16,043 nucleotides of DNA from JACDCA01 sp040881785 (GTDB lineage: Bacteria; Acidobacteriota; Vicinamibacteria; Vicinamibacterales; 2-12-FULL-66-21): contig JBBECO010000206.1 of assembly GCA_040881785.1 (NCBI GenBank), forward strand, positions 1-16,043. Reading direction: 5' to 3'. Made by a program: the position numbers and the translations under genes. Position 1 is the first letter of the stretch. Each line of letters opens with the position of its first letter. The notes under the pieces were generated by a model. It saw only the letters and a program-made list of their open reading frames with translations, was not told the origin of the DNA and searched no databases. Positions 5,518 to 13,400 of this stretch are shown here, piece by piece.

Positions 5518-6341
5518 CGGCCGGCCGACGCTTCCTCGCTGCCGCCTGGCTGGTGGCCCTGAGCGCGTGCGCCCCGCTGCCGCCGGGGCCGTCCAGTATC
5601 CGCGTGCTGGTCTTCAACATCCATGCGGGCAAAGACGCCGCCGGCGCGTCGAACCTGGAAGGCGTCGCGGACCTGGTACGGTCCACGTCCGCCGATGTCG
5701 TCCTGCTCCAGGAAGTGGATCGAGGGACGAAGCGATCCGGGAACGTGGACCAACTGCAGCGTCTCGCGGACCTCGTGAATGCGGACGGCCGGGCGGACTA
5801 TGCGCCGGCCTTCGGCAAATCTCTCGACTATCAGGGTGGCGAGTACGGGATTGCCGCGCTCGTGCGCGGGACGGTCACCAACAGCCGCACAGAACCGCTC
5901 CCGGTCGAGCCGCCGCAGGAGCGCTCGGGCAAATCGTACGAACCGCGGGCCGCGCTGATCGTCGAAGCCGACACGCGGCTGGGAACCCTCCAGCTCCTGA
6001 ACACGCACCTCGACGCGTCGCGCCCGGAGCACTATCGGCTGCAGGAGTCGGCGCACATTCTGACGATCGTCAATCGCATGGAGACCGGCCGGGGTCTGAT
6101 GGCCGGAGGGGATTTCAACGCGGAACCCGGAAGCCGCACCTATCAGCAATTGGTGTTCGGCGGGTTGCAGGATGCGTGGCTACGATGCGGGGAAGGCGAT
6201 GGGTTCACCTTCCCCGCCGACAAGCCGATCAAGCGGATCGACTACCTCTTCCTGGCGCCCGGCCTTCGCTGCACGAGTGCCCAGGTGCTCGACACCCGGG
6301 TGTCGGATCACCGGCCGCTGCTGGTCACCGTCACGCGCTAG
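5514..6341 (+). CDS. Endonuclease/exonuclease/phosphatase (EEP) superfamily lipoprotein
   Basis: 275 residues. The N-terminus RRFLAAAWLVALSAC is a lipoprotein signal with the lipobox LSAC and the lipidated cysteine at C19. The EEP (DNase I-like) fold follows with its metal and catalytic motifs in order: VLVFNIHAG, VVLLQEVDRG, LLNTHLD, GGDFNAEPGS, KRIDYLFL and a C-terminal SDHRPLLVTV. All expected Asn, Glu, His and Asp residues are present, so it should be an active metal-dependent phosphoesterase. The family includes nucleases, sphingomyelinases and inositol phosphatases, and the substrate cannot be told. Start by ATGA overlap with the M28 gene at 5514-5517. Export of both products suggests a shared job in breaking down external polymers. 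Confidence 0.9.
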   Translation: MTAGRRFLAAAWLVALSACAPLPPGPSSIRVLVFNIHAGKDAAGASNLEGVADLVRSTSADVVLLQEVDRGTKRSGNVDQLQRLADLVNADGRADYAPAFGKSLDYQGGEYGIAALVRGTVTNSRTEPLPVEPPQERSGKSYEPRAALIVEADTRLGTLQLLNTHLDASRPEHYRLQESAHILTIVNRMETGRGLMAGGDFNAEPGSRTYQQLVFGGLQDAWLRCGEGDGFTFPADKPIKRIDYLFLAPGLRCTSAQVLDTRVSDHRPLLVTVTR

Positions 6342-6344
6342 CGG

Positions 6345-6851
6345 TCAGTACCGGTTGCCGCCGCCACGCCGGCCGCGGCCGGGCCCGCGCCCCTCACCAG
6401 GCCCCGCGGCGAGCCGCTCGCGCGCCTTCACCCGCTGTTCGACGGTCAACACCTGCGCGATCCGCTTCTGGACGGCGATGTGACGCGACAGGCCCTGCGC
6501 CTGCGCGGCGAGGATCTGCTGCTTGAGGTCCTCGATCGTCTGATCGTTGGGGACATCGGCCAGCAACTCGGTCTCGAGCGTGCGCCGGAGCTGTGCATCG
6601 GCCGGCGGCCCCTGACGGCCCTCGCGCTGTTCGTCCATGATCGCCTTCACCTGGGCGCGCTGCGCTTCGGTGAGGTCCTGCATCACGGCCGGCATCGGTC
6701 CGCGTCCACCCGGTCCACCCGGGCCGCCCATGCCGCCAGGTCCGCCCCGGCGGCCCTGCATGCCGGGGCCCTGCCCCTGCGCCAAGGCGACCGAGGCCAC
6801 GAATGCTGCCGCAATGGCACCCACGACTGCTGTCTTCATCATGCTTTTCAT
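6345..6851 (-). CDS. Spy/CpxP-like periplasmic LTxxQ protein
   Basis: 168 residues. A signal peptide lies at 1-24, ending VASVALA. A Gly/Pro/Arg/Met-rich segment covers 26-54. A helical region then carries two LTxxQ motifs, LTEAQ at 60-64 and LTVEQ at 135-139, the mark of the Spy/CpxP/ZraP group of periplasmic chaperones and stress sensors. A Gly-Arg-rich tail (EGRGPGRGRRGGGNRY) ends the protein. The ATG at 6851 is used rather than the GTG directly before it, because AGGAG lies 7 nt upstream. It follows the adaptor gene on the same strand after a 78-nt repeat-bearing spacer, so it is likely the second gene of that operon. The neighbouring two-component system is a plausible regulator. The stop is 3 nt from the stop of the convergent EEP gene, leaving no room for a separate terminator. 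Confidence 0.82.
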   Translation of the reverse strand: MKSMMKTAVVGAIAAAFVASVALAQGQGPGMQGRRGGPGGMGGPGGPGGRGPMPAVMQDLTEAQRAQVKAIMDEQREGRQGPPADAQLRRTLETELLADVPNDQTIEDLKQQILAAQAQGLSRHIAVQKRIAQVLTVEQRVKARERLAAGPGEGRGPGRGRRGGGNRY

Positions 6852-6865
6852 CACTGCTCTCCTTG

Positions 6866-6932
6866 TGAACGCCCGACCTGCTACGCCTGAACGCCCGACC
6901 TGAAGGTCGGGCCTACTAGGTCGGGCCTACTA
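6866..6932. repeat. Intergenic palindromic and direct repeat cluster
   Basis: TGAACGCCCGACCTG occurs twice (6866-6880 and 6888-6902). The second copy runs into its own inverse, giving GCCCGACCT-GA-AGGTCGGGC (6893-6912), a 9-bp-arm palindrome. AGGTCGGGCCTACT is then repeated in tandem (6904-6917 and 6918-6931). The last copy supplies the TAG stop (6932-6930) of the adaptor gene. It looks like a REP-type dispersed element. In the mRNA it would form a hairpin between the adaptor and LTxxQ genes, which could adjust their ratio. Confidence 0.8.
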
Positions 6933-8141
6933 CCGTCTCCCCGGTTGCGTACCCATGAGCGGGCTGGTGGACGGCGCGCTGGCCGGCACCGCCTGTGCTC
7001 CGCCCCCCAGCACGACGCGCGTCACGAGCGGCGTGCCGTCCGTGAACGGCGCATCAATCAGCTCCGTCCACTGTCCATCTGTGATTCCGGTCGTCACGCG
7101 GACGGCGGCGACGGTCTCACCGGTCTGCTGCCACACCATCGAGCCGCGGCCGCCCGGCGCAGCCGCGCCAAGGGCCTCGAGGACGTCGGCGCCCGGCTTG
7201 AACCGGAGCGCAGCCGCCGGCGCACGCAGCACATCGTCGCGGCGCGCGACCTCGATCGTGAGGCTGGCCGTCATCCCTGGCTTGAGCTTCAGTTCGGGAT
7301 TCGGCGCCGTGACGATCGCCGCGTAGGTCACCACGTTCGAGGCGATGATCGGATTCAGCCGCACCTGCCGCACGACGCCGGTGAACGTCTCGGCCGGATA
7401 GGCATCCACGGTGAAGCGCACCGGCTGCCCCTCCGCAATCTGGCCCAGGTCGGACTCGTCGATGCTCGCGCTCAGCTGCATCTGCGACAGGTCCGCCGCA
7501 ATGAGATAGAGCGTGGGAGCCGAGAGACTGGCCGCGACCGTCTGTCCGACGTCCACGTTCCGGGAGATCACGATGCCGTCGATCGGCGACATGATCACGG
7601 TCTTGGCGAGATTCACGCGGGCCTGGTCGAGCGACGCCCTCGCCTGGATGACGCCGGCGCCCGACGAGCGGACCTGCGCGTCGGCGTTCGCGCGAGCGAC
7701 CTCGGCGGTCTCGACGTCATTGGCGGGAATCAGCTGCCGCGCGGCAAGCTCCCGCGCGCGGGCCAGCTTCGCCTCCGCATCGGCCAGCGAGACGCGCGTG
7801 CGTTCGTCATCGGCCTGCGCCCGGATCAGGTTGGCGTTGGCCTGCTCGATCGCGCTGTTGTAGAGCGAGGGCTCCAGGCGCGCGAGCACCTGCCCCTTCC
7901 TGACGATGGAGTTGAAGTCCGCGTAGAGCGCTTCGACGGCGCCCGACACCTGACTGCCGACCTGGACGGTCTTCACCGCCTCGAGCGTGCCGGTCGCCGA
8001 TACCGTCGTGACGATGGAACCGCGGGTCACGGCTTCGGCCGTCACGACCGGTTCCACGTCACCCCCCCGGCGGTAGAAGGCGCTGACGGTCAGCGTCGCG
8101 GCAATCACGAGCCCGGTGAGGAGTGTCAGTTTGCGTTTCAT
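6930..8141 (-). CDS. RND/MacA-type efflux periplasmic adaptor subunit (HlyD family)
   Basis: 403 residues. An N-terminal membrane anchor lies at 4-22 (KLTLLTGLVIAATLTVSAF). The first half of the barrel-sandwich (lipoyl-like) domain follows (TTVSATGTLEAVKTVQVGSQ, then GQVLARLEP). A long coiled-coil hairpin spans about 88-190 (QANANLIRAQADDERTRVSL to ASLDQARVNLA). The second half of the sandwich follows (IMSPIDGIVISRNVDVGQTV), then a beta-barrel (LSASIDESDLGQIAEGQPVR) and a membrane-proximal domain. This is the layout of MacA-like fusion proteins that link an inner-membrane transporter to an outer-membrane channel. Unusually, no MacB permease, RND pump or TolC-like gene is adjacent. The ATG follows a TTTAAT -10 by 8 nt. 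Confidence 0.92.
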   Translation of the reverse strand: MKRKLTLLTGLVIAATLTVSAFYRRGGDVEPVVTAEAVTRGSIVTTVSATGTLEAVKTVQVGSQVSGAVEALYADFNSIVRKGQVLARLEPSLYNSAIEQANANLIRAQADDERTRVSLADAEAKLARARELAARQLIPANDVETAEVARANADAQVRSSGAGVIQARASLDQARVNLAKTVIMSPIDGIVISRNVDVGQTVAASLSAPTLYLIAADLSQMQLSASIDESDLGQIAEGQPVRFTVDAYPAETFTGVVRQVRLNPIIASNVVTYAAIVTAPNPELKLKPGMTASLTIEVARRDDVLRAPAAALRFKPGADVLEALGAAAPGGRGSMVWQQTGETVAAVRVTTGITDGQWTELIDAPFTDGTPLVTRVVLGGGAQAVPASAPSTSPLMGTQPGRR

Positions 8142-8149
8142 CTTGCCTG

Positions 8150-8155
8150 ATTAAA
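8150..8155 (-). promoter_or_regulatory. Candidate -10 of the adaptor-LTxxQ operon, predicted leaderless
   Basis: TTTAAT on the minus strand (5 of 6 matches to TATAAT) lies 8 nt before the ATG at 8141. The -35 position holds no TTGACA-like hexamer. Instead it is occupied by the edge of the GGTGTGA direct repeat 18 bp away, which would suit an activator-dependent promoter. Confidence 0.45.
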
Positions 8156-8173
8156 CGGGACAGACGTGTCCGG

Positions 8174-8191
8174 GGTGTGACGCCGGTGTGA
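8174..8191. promoter_or_regulatory. Putative operator for the OmpR-family regulator (heptamer direct repeat)
   Basis: GGTGTGA (8174-8180) and GGTGTGA (8185-8191) are identical heptamers spaced by 4 bp (CGCC), a period of 11 bp or one helical turn. This is the geometry of PhoB-type boxes, which bind a head-to-tail dimer. The site lies in the 102-bp spacer between the adaptor and regulator start codons. It is 18 bp upstream of the adaptor -10, in the place of its -35, and 38 bp upstream of the regulator -10. The regulator encoded at 8244 is the natural candidate to bind it. Confidence 0.5.
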
Positions 8192-8229
8192 AAAATCAGT
8201 GGCAGGCGTCAGGCCGTGCAGACGGCGCG

Positions 8230-8235
8230 TACACT
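8230..8235 (+). promoter_or_regulatory. Candidate -10 of the two-component system, predicted leaderless
   Basis: TACACT lies 8 nt before the ATG at 8244. No -35-like hexamer is seen at 16-18 bp and no ribosome binding sequence is visible. Confidence 0.35.
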
Positions 8236-8243
8236 GGCGTCAG

Positions 8244-8963
8244 ATGACCCTGGACACCCATCCGGTCCCCCGCGTGCTGGTCGTGGAAGACGACGCCGCG
8301 ATCCGGGAACTGCTCGCCCTGCACCTCAAGCTCGAGGGCTTTGCGGTGCTGCCGTCGGCGGATGGCGCCGAGGCGCTCAGGCTGGCGCGAACCGAACGCT
8401 TCGATCTCATCGTACTGGACGTGATGCTCCCCGGACTCGACGGGATCAGCGTCTGCGGCGCGATCCGCCGCGACTCGGTCAACCAGGACACGCCGATCCT
8501 GATGCTCACCGCACGGCGCCAGGAGACCGACAAGGTCCTCGGCCTCGAAACGGGGGCGGACGATTACCTGACGAAGCCCTTCGGGATCCGGGAGTTCGTC
8601 GCGCGCGTGCGCGCGCTGCAGCGCCGGCGCAAGCGCGCCGAGGATCCGGCGGGCGCGGCCGGGCCGGTGACGGCCGCCGGACTCACGGTCGATCCCGCGC
8701 GCCGGCAGGCCATGCTCGACGGCCGCGAGATCGATCTGACCGCCAACGAGTTCGACCTGCTCTACCTGCTGGCCACGCACCGCGGCATCGTCTTCAGCCG
8801 CGACGCGCTGATCGAGCGCGTCTGGGGCAACGACACGCACATCACCGAACGCAGCGTGGACTCGCTCGTCAAACGGGTTCGCCGCAAGCTCGACGACGAC
8901 GGCTCGGAGCCGAAGTTCATCCTGACCGTCTGGGGCACGGGGTACAAGTTCGCCGATGTCTGA
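8244..8963 (+). CDS. OmpR/PhoB-family response regulator
   Basis: 239 residues. The receiver domain (about 10-125) has acidic residues E15-D16-D17, phosphoacceptor D59 (LIVLDVMLPGLDG), switch T89 (LMLTARR) and lysine K111 (DYLTKPFGIREF). The C-terminal winged-helix DNA-binding domain (about 140-238) contains LTANEFDLLYLLATHRGIVF, the recognition helix region ERSVDSLVKRVRRKLDD and the VWGTGYKFADV ending. This is the typical OmpR layout and length. The ATG at 8244 was chosen over an in-frame start at 8199 because it gives the family N-terminus and follows the -10 TACACT. The stop overlaps the kinase start by 8 nt, so regulator and kinase are coupled. It probably binds the heptamer repeat at 8174-8191 and controls the divergent adaptor-LTxxQ operon. 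Confidence 0.95.
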   Translation: MTLDTHPVPRVLVVEDDAAIRELLALHLKLEGFAVLPSADGAEALRLARTERFDLIVLDVMLPGLDGISVCGAIRRDSVNQDTPILMLTARRQETDKVLGLETGADDYLTKPFGIREFVARVRALQRRRKRAEDPAGAAGPVTAAGLTVDPARRQAMLDGREIDLTANEFDLLYLLATHRGIVFSRDALIERVWGNDTHITERSVDSLVKRVRRKLDDDGSEPKFILTVWGTGYKFADV

Positions 8964-10383
8964 ACGACGCTGGTTTCGGAGCCTCTACGTCCGCATCGCC
9001 CTCGGCTTCGTGGCGCTGCTCGCCGCGCTGCTGCTGGCGCAGGCCTCGCTGTTCCTCTACCTGTCCGGACGGCTCGACAATTCGCCGCAGGGGCGCACGC
9101 CGCAACAGCTGGCGGACTTCGTGGCGCGCGAACTGTCGGACGCGCTGGCGCTCGATCCGGACCTCGATCTTGCCGCGCACGTCCGCGCGGAGTTCTCCAC
9201 GATCAGACGTCCGTTCATCGTGATCCTCCACGATGGACGGCGTGCGTCGAATCAGCCCGAGGCGCTGCCGCGCGGATTCCCCGGCCCGGCGCGCGGGCCA
9301 CGCGGACGGCGCGGAGCAGCCGGCGGGCTCTCGAGCCCGGCCCCCGTCGTCGTCAATGGCGTCCAGATCGGGATCGTCGCCGTGCCGCCCAGCCCGCCGA
9401 CGTGGGTGGCGGTCCAGCGCTTCGGGCCGACGCTGGCGCTCGCCGGCTTCGGCCTGCTGATCACGGGCGTGATCGCGGCCGCGCTGCTGATCTTCCGTCC
9501 GGCGCACCAGCGGCTGCGGCGGCTCGAGGAGGCCGCCCGCGCGCTCGGCGAAGGGCGAACAGATGTGCGGGCCAGCGAAACGGGCGGCGACGAAGTGACG
9601 GAGCTGGCGCGCGCATTCAACCGGATGGCCGACGATCTGCGCGCCAGAGCCGAGGCACTCGCCGCCGCCGATCGCGCCCGCCGGCAGTTGCTCGCCGATG
9701 TCTCGCACGAGCTGATGACGCCGCTGACGGCGATTCGCGGGTACCTCGAAACCCTGTCGATGACCGGCGTGCCGATCGACGAGCCGACGCGCCGCCGTTA
9801 TTTCGGCGTCGTGGACCAGGAGACGTACAAGCTCGAAGCCATCATCGGAGACCTGCTGGATCTGGCGCGCCTCGAAGGGGGCGGCGAGCAGATCGAGATG
9901 GGCCAGGTCAACGTCGAGGAGCTCTTCAGACGGGTCCTCGATCGTCACCTGCCGGACATCCGGATGAAAGCGATCAGCACCCAGATCCTCGTGGCGCCGG
10001 GCACGCCGTCGATCACCGGGAGTGCGGCCCGCCTCGAGCAGGCCCTGCAGAATCTCGCGGCCAACGCCGTGCGCCACATGCCCGACGGCGGCACGCTGGC
10101 ACTCAGCGCCGCACCGCAGAACGGGCAGGTCGTGCTCACCGTGAGGGACACAGGGCCGGGCATTGCCCCCGAACACCTGCCCCACATCTTCGATCGCTTC
10201 TACAAAGTGGACGGTTCGCGCGCGGGCACCACAATTCCATCCGGCAGCGGCCTCGGGCTGTCTATCGTCCAGGCCATCGTCGCGCGTCACGGGGGCGAGG
10301 TGAAAGCCTCGAACACCCCTGAGGGGGGCGCGGAATTCACGATCGTGTTGCCGGCCGCCAGGGAAACAGGTACGGACGCGTAG
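8956..10383 (+). CDS. Membrane-bound sensor histidine kinase
   Basis: 475 residues. TM1 lies at about 13-36 (IALGFVALLAALLLAQASLF), a periplasmic sensor part at about 37-155, and TM2 at about 157-180 (FGPTLALAGFGLLITGVIAA). A HAMP linker covers about 181-233 and HisKA carries phospho-acceptor H251 (DVSHELMTPL; Met replaces the usual Arg after HEL). The ATPase domain has an N box with N370 (NLAANAVRHMP), a G1 box with D398 (DTGPGIAPEHL), an F box (FDRFYKV) and a G2 box (GSGLGLSIV). The sensor part has a Gly/Pro/Arg-rich stretch (about 106-125) that recalls the composition of the adjacent LTxxQ protein. It overlaps the regulator gene by 8 nt and is followed 27 nt later by the receptor-like gene on the same strand. 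Confidence 0.95.
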   Translation: MSERRWFRSLYVRIALGFVALLAALLLAQASLFLYLSGRLDNSPQGRTPQQLADFVARELSDALALDPDLDLAAHVRAEFSTIRRPFIVILHDGRRASNQPEALPRGFPGPARGPRGRRGAAGGLSSPAPVVVNGVQIGIVAVPPSPPTWVAVQRFGPTLALAGFGLLITGVIAAALLIFRPAHQRLRRLEEAARALGEGRTDVRASETGGDEVTELARAFNRMADDLRARAEALAAADRARRQLLADVSHELMTPLTAIRGYLETLSMTGVPIDEPTRRRYFGVVDQETYKLEAIIGDLLDLARLEGGGEQIEMGQVNVEELFRRVLDRHLPDIRMKAISTQILVAPGTPSITGSAARLEQALQNLAANAVRHMPDGGTLALSAAPQNGQVVLTVRDTGPGIAPEHLPHIFDRFYKVDGSRAGTTIPSGSGLGLSIVQAIVARHGGEVKASNTPEGGAEFTIVLPAARETGTDA

Positions 10384-10410
10384 GCGTATCTGGAAAGGGA
10401 GTCATCAACG

Positions 10411-13400
10411 TTGTCTTCTCATCATCAACGGGCTCGTACTGCACTCTGGTGCGCCGTGGCCGTCACGGTCGCGACGATGTTCGGTGAGGCTCAGCAGGCG
10501 CCGGCGCCGTGCAAGGTCACCGGACGGATCACGAGCGGCACGGCGCCGCTGCCGGGCGTCGCGCTGGTCGTGATGGCTGGCACGCGGGTCGCGGCCGCCA
10601 CGTCCACGGAGCCCGACGGGACCTACCAGGTGGCGCTGCCCGCCGGTGTCTACCAGCTGAAGGCGGAGCTCACGGGATTCGGGAGCGTGGACCACGAGCT
10701 GTCGCTGACCGGTGATCCCTGCGGCGCGGTGGTGGCCGATCTGCAGCTCGCCTTGCGCCCCCGCGCGCCGCGCGCCGCCGCAGCGGCACCGGGGGCGGCC
10801 GGCCGTCCGCGGTTCGAGACCCTCAACGTGCAGACGCAGCAGGGGGCCGAGGCCGCCGAAGCGCAGCCGGAACGCGAGACGCTCGACGCCGCCACCCGCC
10901 TGCTGCTGCCTCCCGGGTTCTCGACCGAGGGCCCGACGGAATCGCTGGCGGTCAACGGCAACATGGCGAATATCGACCGCGGCATGATGGGCGAGCGATT
11001 CGCCGCCCTGGGGCGCGGCGAGATCGATCCGGTGACCGGCGAGATGACACCGGGTTTCGGACCCGGCGCCCAGGGCGGACTCGGCGGTCCTGAAGGCCGT
11101 GGCGGGCGAGGCGGCCCTGGCGGACGCGGGGGGCCGGGCGGGCGCGGCGGTCCGGGCGGACGCGGCGACTTCCAGATCGGCGGACGCGCCGGACAGCAGC
11201 GCGCCTACAACATCCAGGCGAACTACAACTACAGCGGCTCGGCGCTCGACAGCGCGCCCTACCAGCTGCGCCCGGGCAACACACCGTCAGATCGCAGCTA
11301 CAACCGTCAGACCTTCGGGCTCACGGTCGGCGGACCCGTGCGGCTGCCCGGATACAACGGCCAGCGCCGCACGACCTTTACGGCCACCTACGGCGGGAAT
11401 CGCGGCGCACAACTGTTCGACCGCTACGCGACCGTGCCCACCGAGTCGATGCGCGCGGGTGACTTCTCGTCGGTGTCGCGACCGCTCGTCGATCCGGCGA
11501 CCGGCCAGCCGTTCAGCGGCAATCAGCTCCCGGCATCCAGCATGAATCCGGCGTCGGTGTCGCTGCTGCGCTTCGTCCCGCTGCCAAATCTCGACGGCAC
11601 CAATCGCAACTTCCGCTACACGACGACGACCGACACTGTCTCCGACAACGTCAACGTGCGCCTCACCCATAACTTCACACCCGCCGCGGCCGGCGGGCGC
11701 GGCGGCGGGGGCCGCGGCGGCGGTGCCGGCGGCCCGGCTGGACGGATGGCCGCTCGCGGCGGGCGGGCCAACCAGGGGCTGAGCGTCGTCATGAACGCAC
11801 AGGTCCAGTACCGGCGCAACGACAACGAACAGAACAACGTCTTTCCGGCGCTGGGCGGCGCCAGCAGCGGCTCGAGCCTGAGCACCCCTATCGGGTTCAA
11901 CATCCGGAAGGGGCGGACGATGCACAACGTGAATCTGAACTTCACGCGGTCGACGTCCGGTGCACAGGGGAAATATGCGTTCGTCGAGGATGTCGCCGGC
12001 AACGCCGGGATCACGGGAATTTCCACCGATCCGCTCAACTGGGGTGTGCCGACGCTGTCGTTCTCGAGCCTGACGAGCGTTCGGGACGTGTCGCCGAATC
12101 AACGTACCGACAAGCGGTTCACGCTCGGCTACACGCTGACGCGGCCCCTGCGAACGCATACGTTCCGGGTGGGTGGGGATTTCCGCATGGACCAGGCCAA
12201 CTCGCGCTCGGAGGCGAACGCGCGCGGCGCCTACACGTTCACCGGCCTCTACAGCTCCGGAGGATCCGCCGCGGCGCGGGGCGGCGGCCTCGACTTCGCC
12301 GACTTCCTCCTCGGGCTCCCGCAGCAGGCGACCGTGGAATACGGGCCGGGCGAGATCCAGATGGCGGGCCGGTCGATGAGTCTCTTCGTTCAGGACGACT
12401 GGCGCGCGAACACCGCGCTGACGTTCAATCTCGGTTTGCGGTACGAGCTCCTCTGGCCGTTCTACGAAGACAACGGCCACATGGCGAATCTCGACGTGCC
12501 GGCAGACTTCACAGCCGCCGCACCAGTGCTGTCGGGGCAAACCGGTCCCTTCACCGGCGCGTTCCCTTCAGCGCTGCTGCGGGCGGATACCAACAACCTC
12601 GCGCCCCGCGCAGGCCTCGCCTGGCGTGTGCGCCCGGGCCTGATCGTCCGCGGCGGATACGGCATCAGCTACAACTCGGGGTCCTACGCCACGATCGCGC
12701 GCGAGATGGTCTCGCAGCCTCCCTTCGCCGTGACCGACACGCAGCTCGGCACGTTCGGCGAACCGCTGACACTCCAGGCCGCCTTCGCGGGCTCGAACGC
12801 CGACGAGACGAAGAACAACTACGGGGTGGACAAGGACTACGCGCTCGGTCTCGTGCAGACGTGGAATGCCGACGTCTCGAAGGACCTCCGGCAGGTGTGG
12901 AACGTCGGCGCGAACTACACCCACACCCGGGGTGCGAGCCTCGATATCGTCCGCGCGCCGAACCGCGGACCCGACGGCCTGCGGATCCCCGACGTCCAGC
13001 CGTTCCTGTGGCAGACCTCCGAGGGGGAATCGATCCTCAATGCGCTCTCGCTGCGCATGCGGCGGCGGCCCGTGCGCGGTCTGGGCGGCGGCCTCACCTA
13101 CACACTGGCGAAGTCGCGCGACAACGCGTCCACCATCGGCGGCGGAGGCACCGTGGTCGCGCAGAACGACCAGGACCTGGACGCCGAGTGGGGGCTCTCG
13201 AGCTTCGACCGGCGGCACCAGTTCGCGGCCGACATGAGCCTCGAGCTGCCCTTCGGCCCCAATCGCCGGTGGCTCACCAACGGCGGCGTCCGGGCGAAGC
13301 TCCTCGAGAACTGGCGCGCCTCGGCGAGCTACACCTGGCAGTCCGGCACGCCCTACACCCCGCGCGTGCAGGCGGCCGCGGCCGACGTCGCGCGCGGCAC

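Noticed and set aside
8159..8172. GGACA-GACG-TGTCC as a regulator site
   Set aside because: A 5-bp inverted repeat is weak, and OmpR-family proteins prefer direct repeats; the GGTGTGA pair next to it explains the spacer better.
8917..10290. Minus-strand open frame of 457 codons opposite the histidine kinase
   Set aside because: The plus strand has every kinase box; the antisense product is Arg-rich low-information sequence.
11287..12540. Minus-strand open frame of 417 codons opposite the receptor-like gene
   Set aside because: Antisense to a continuous beta-barrel coding frame; no domain or start context seen.
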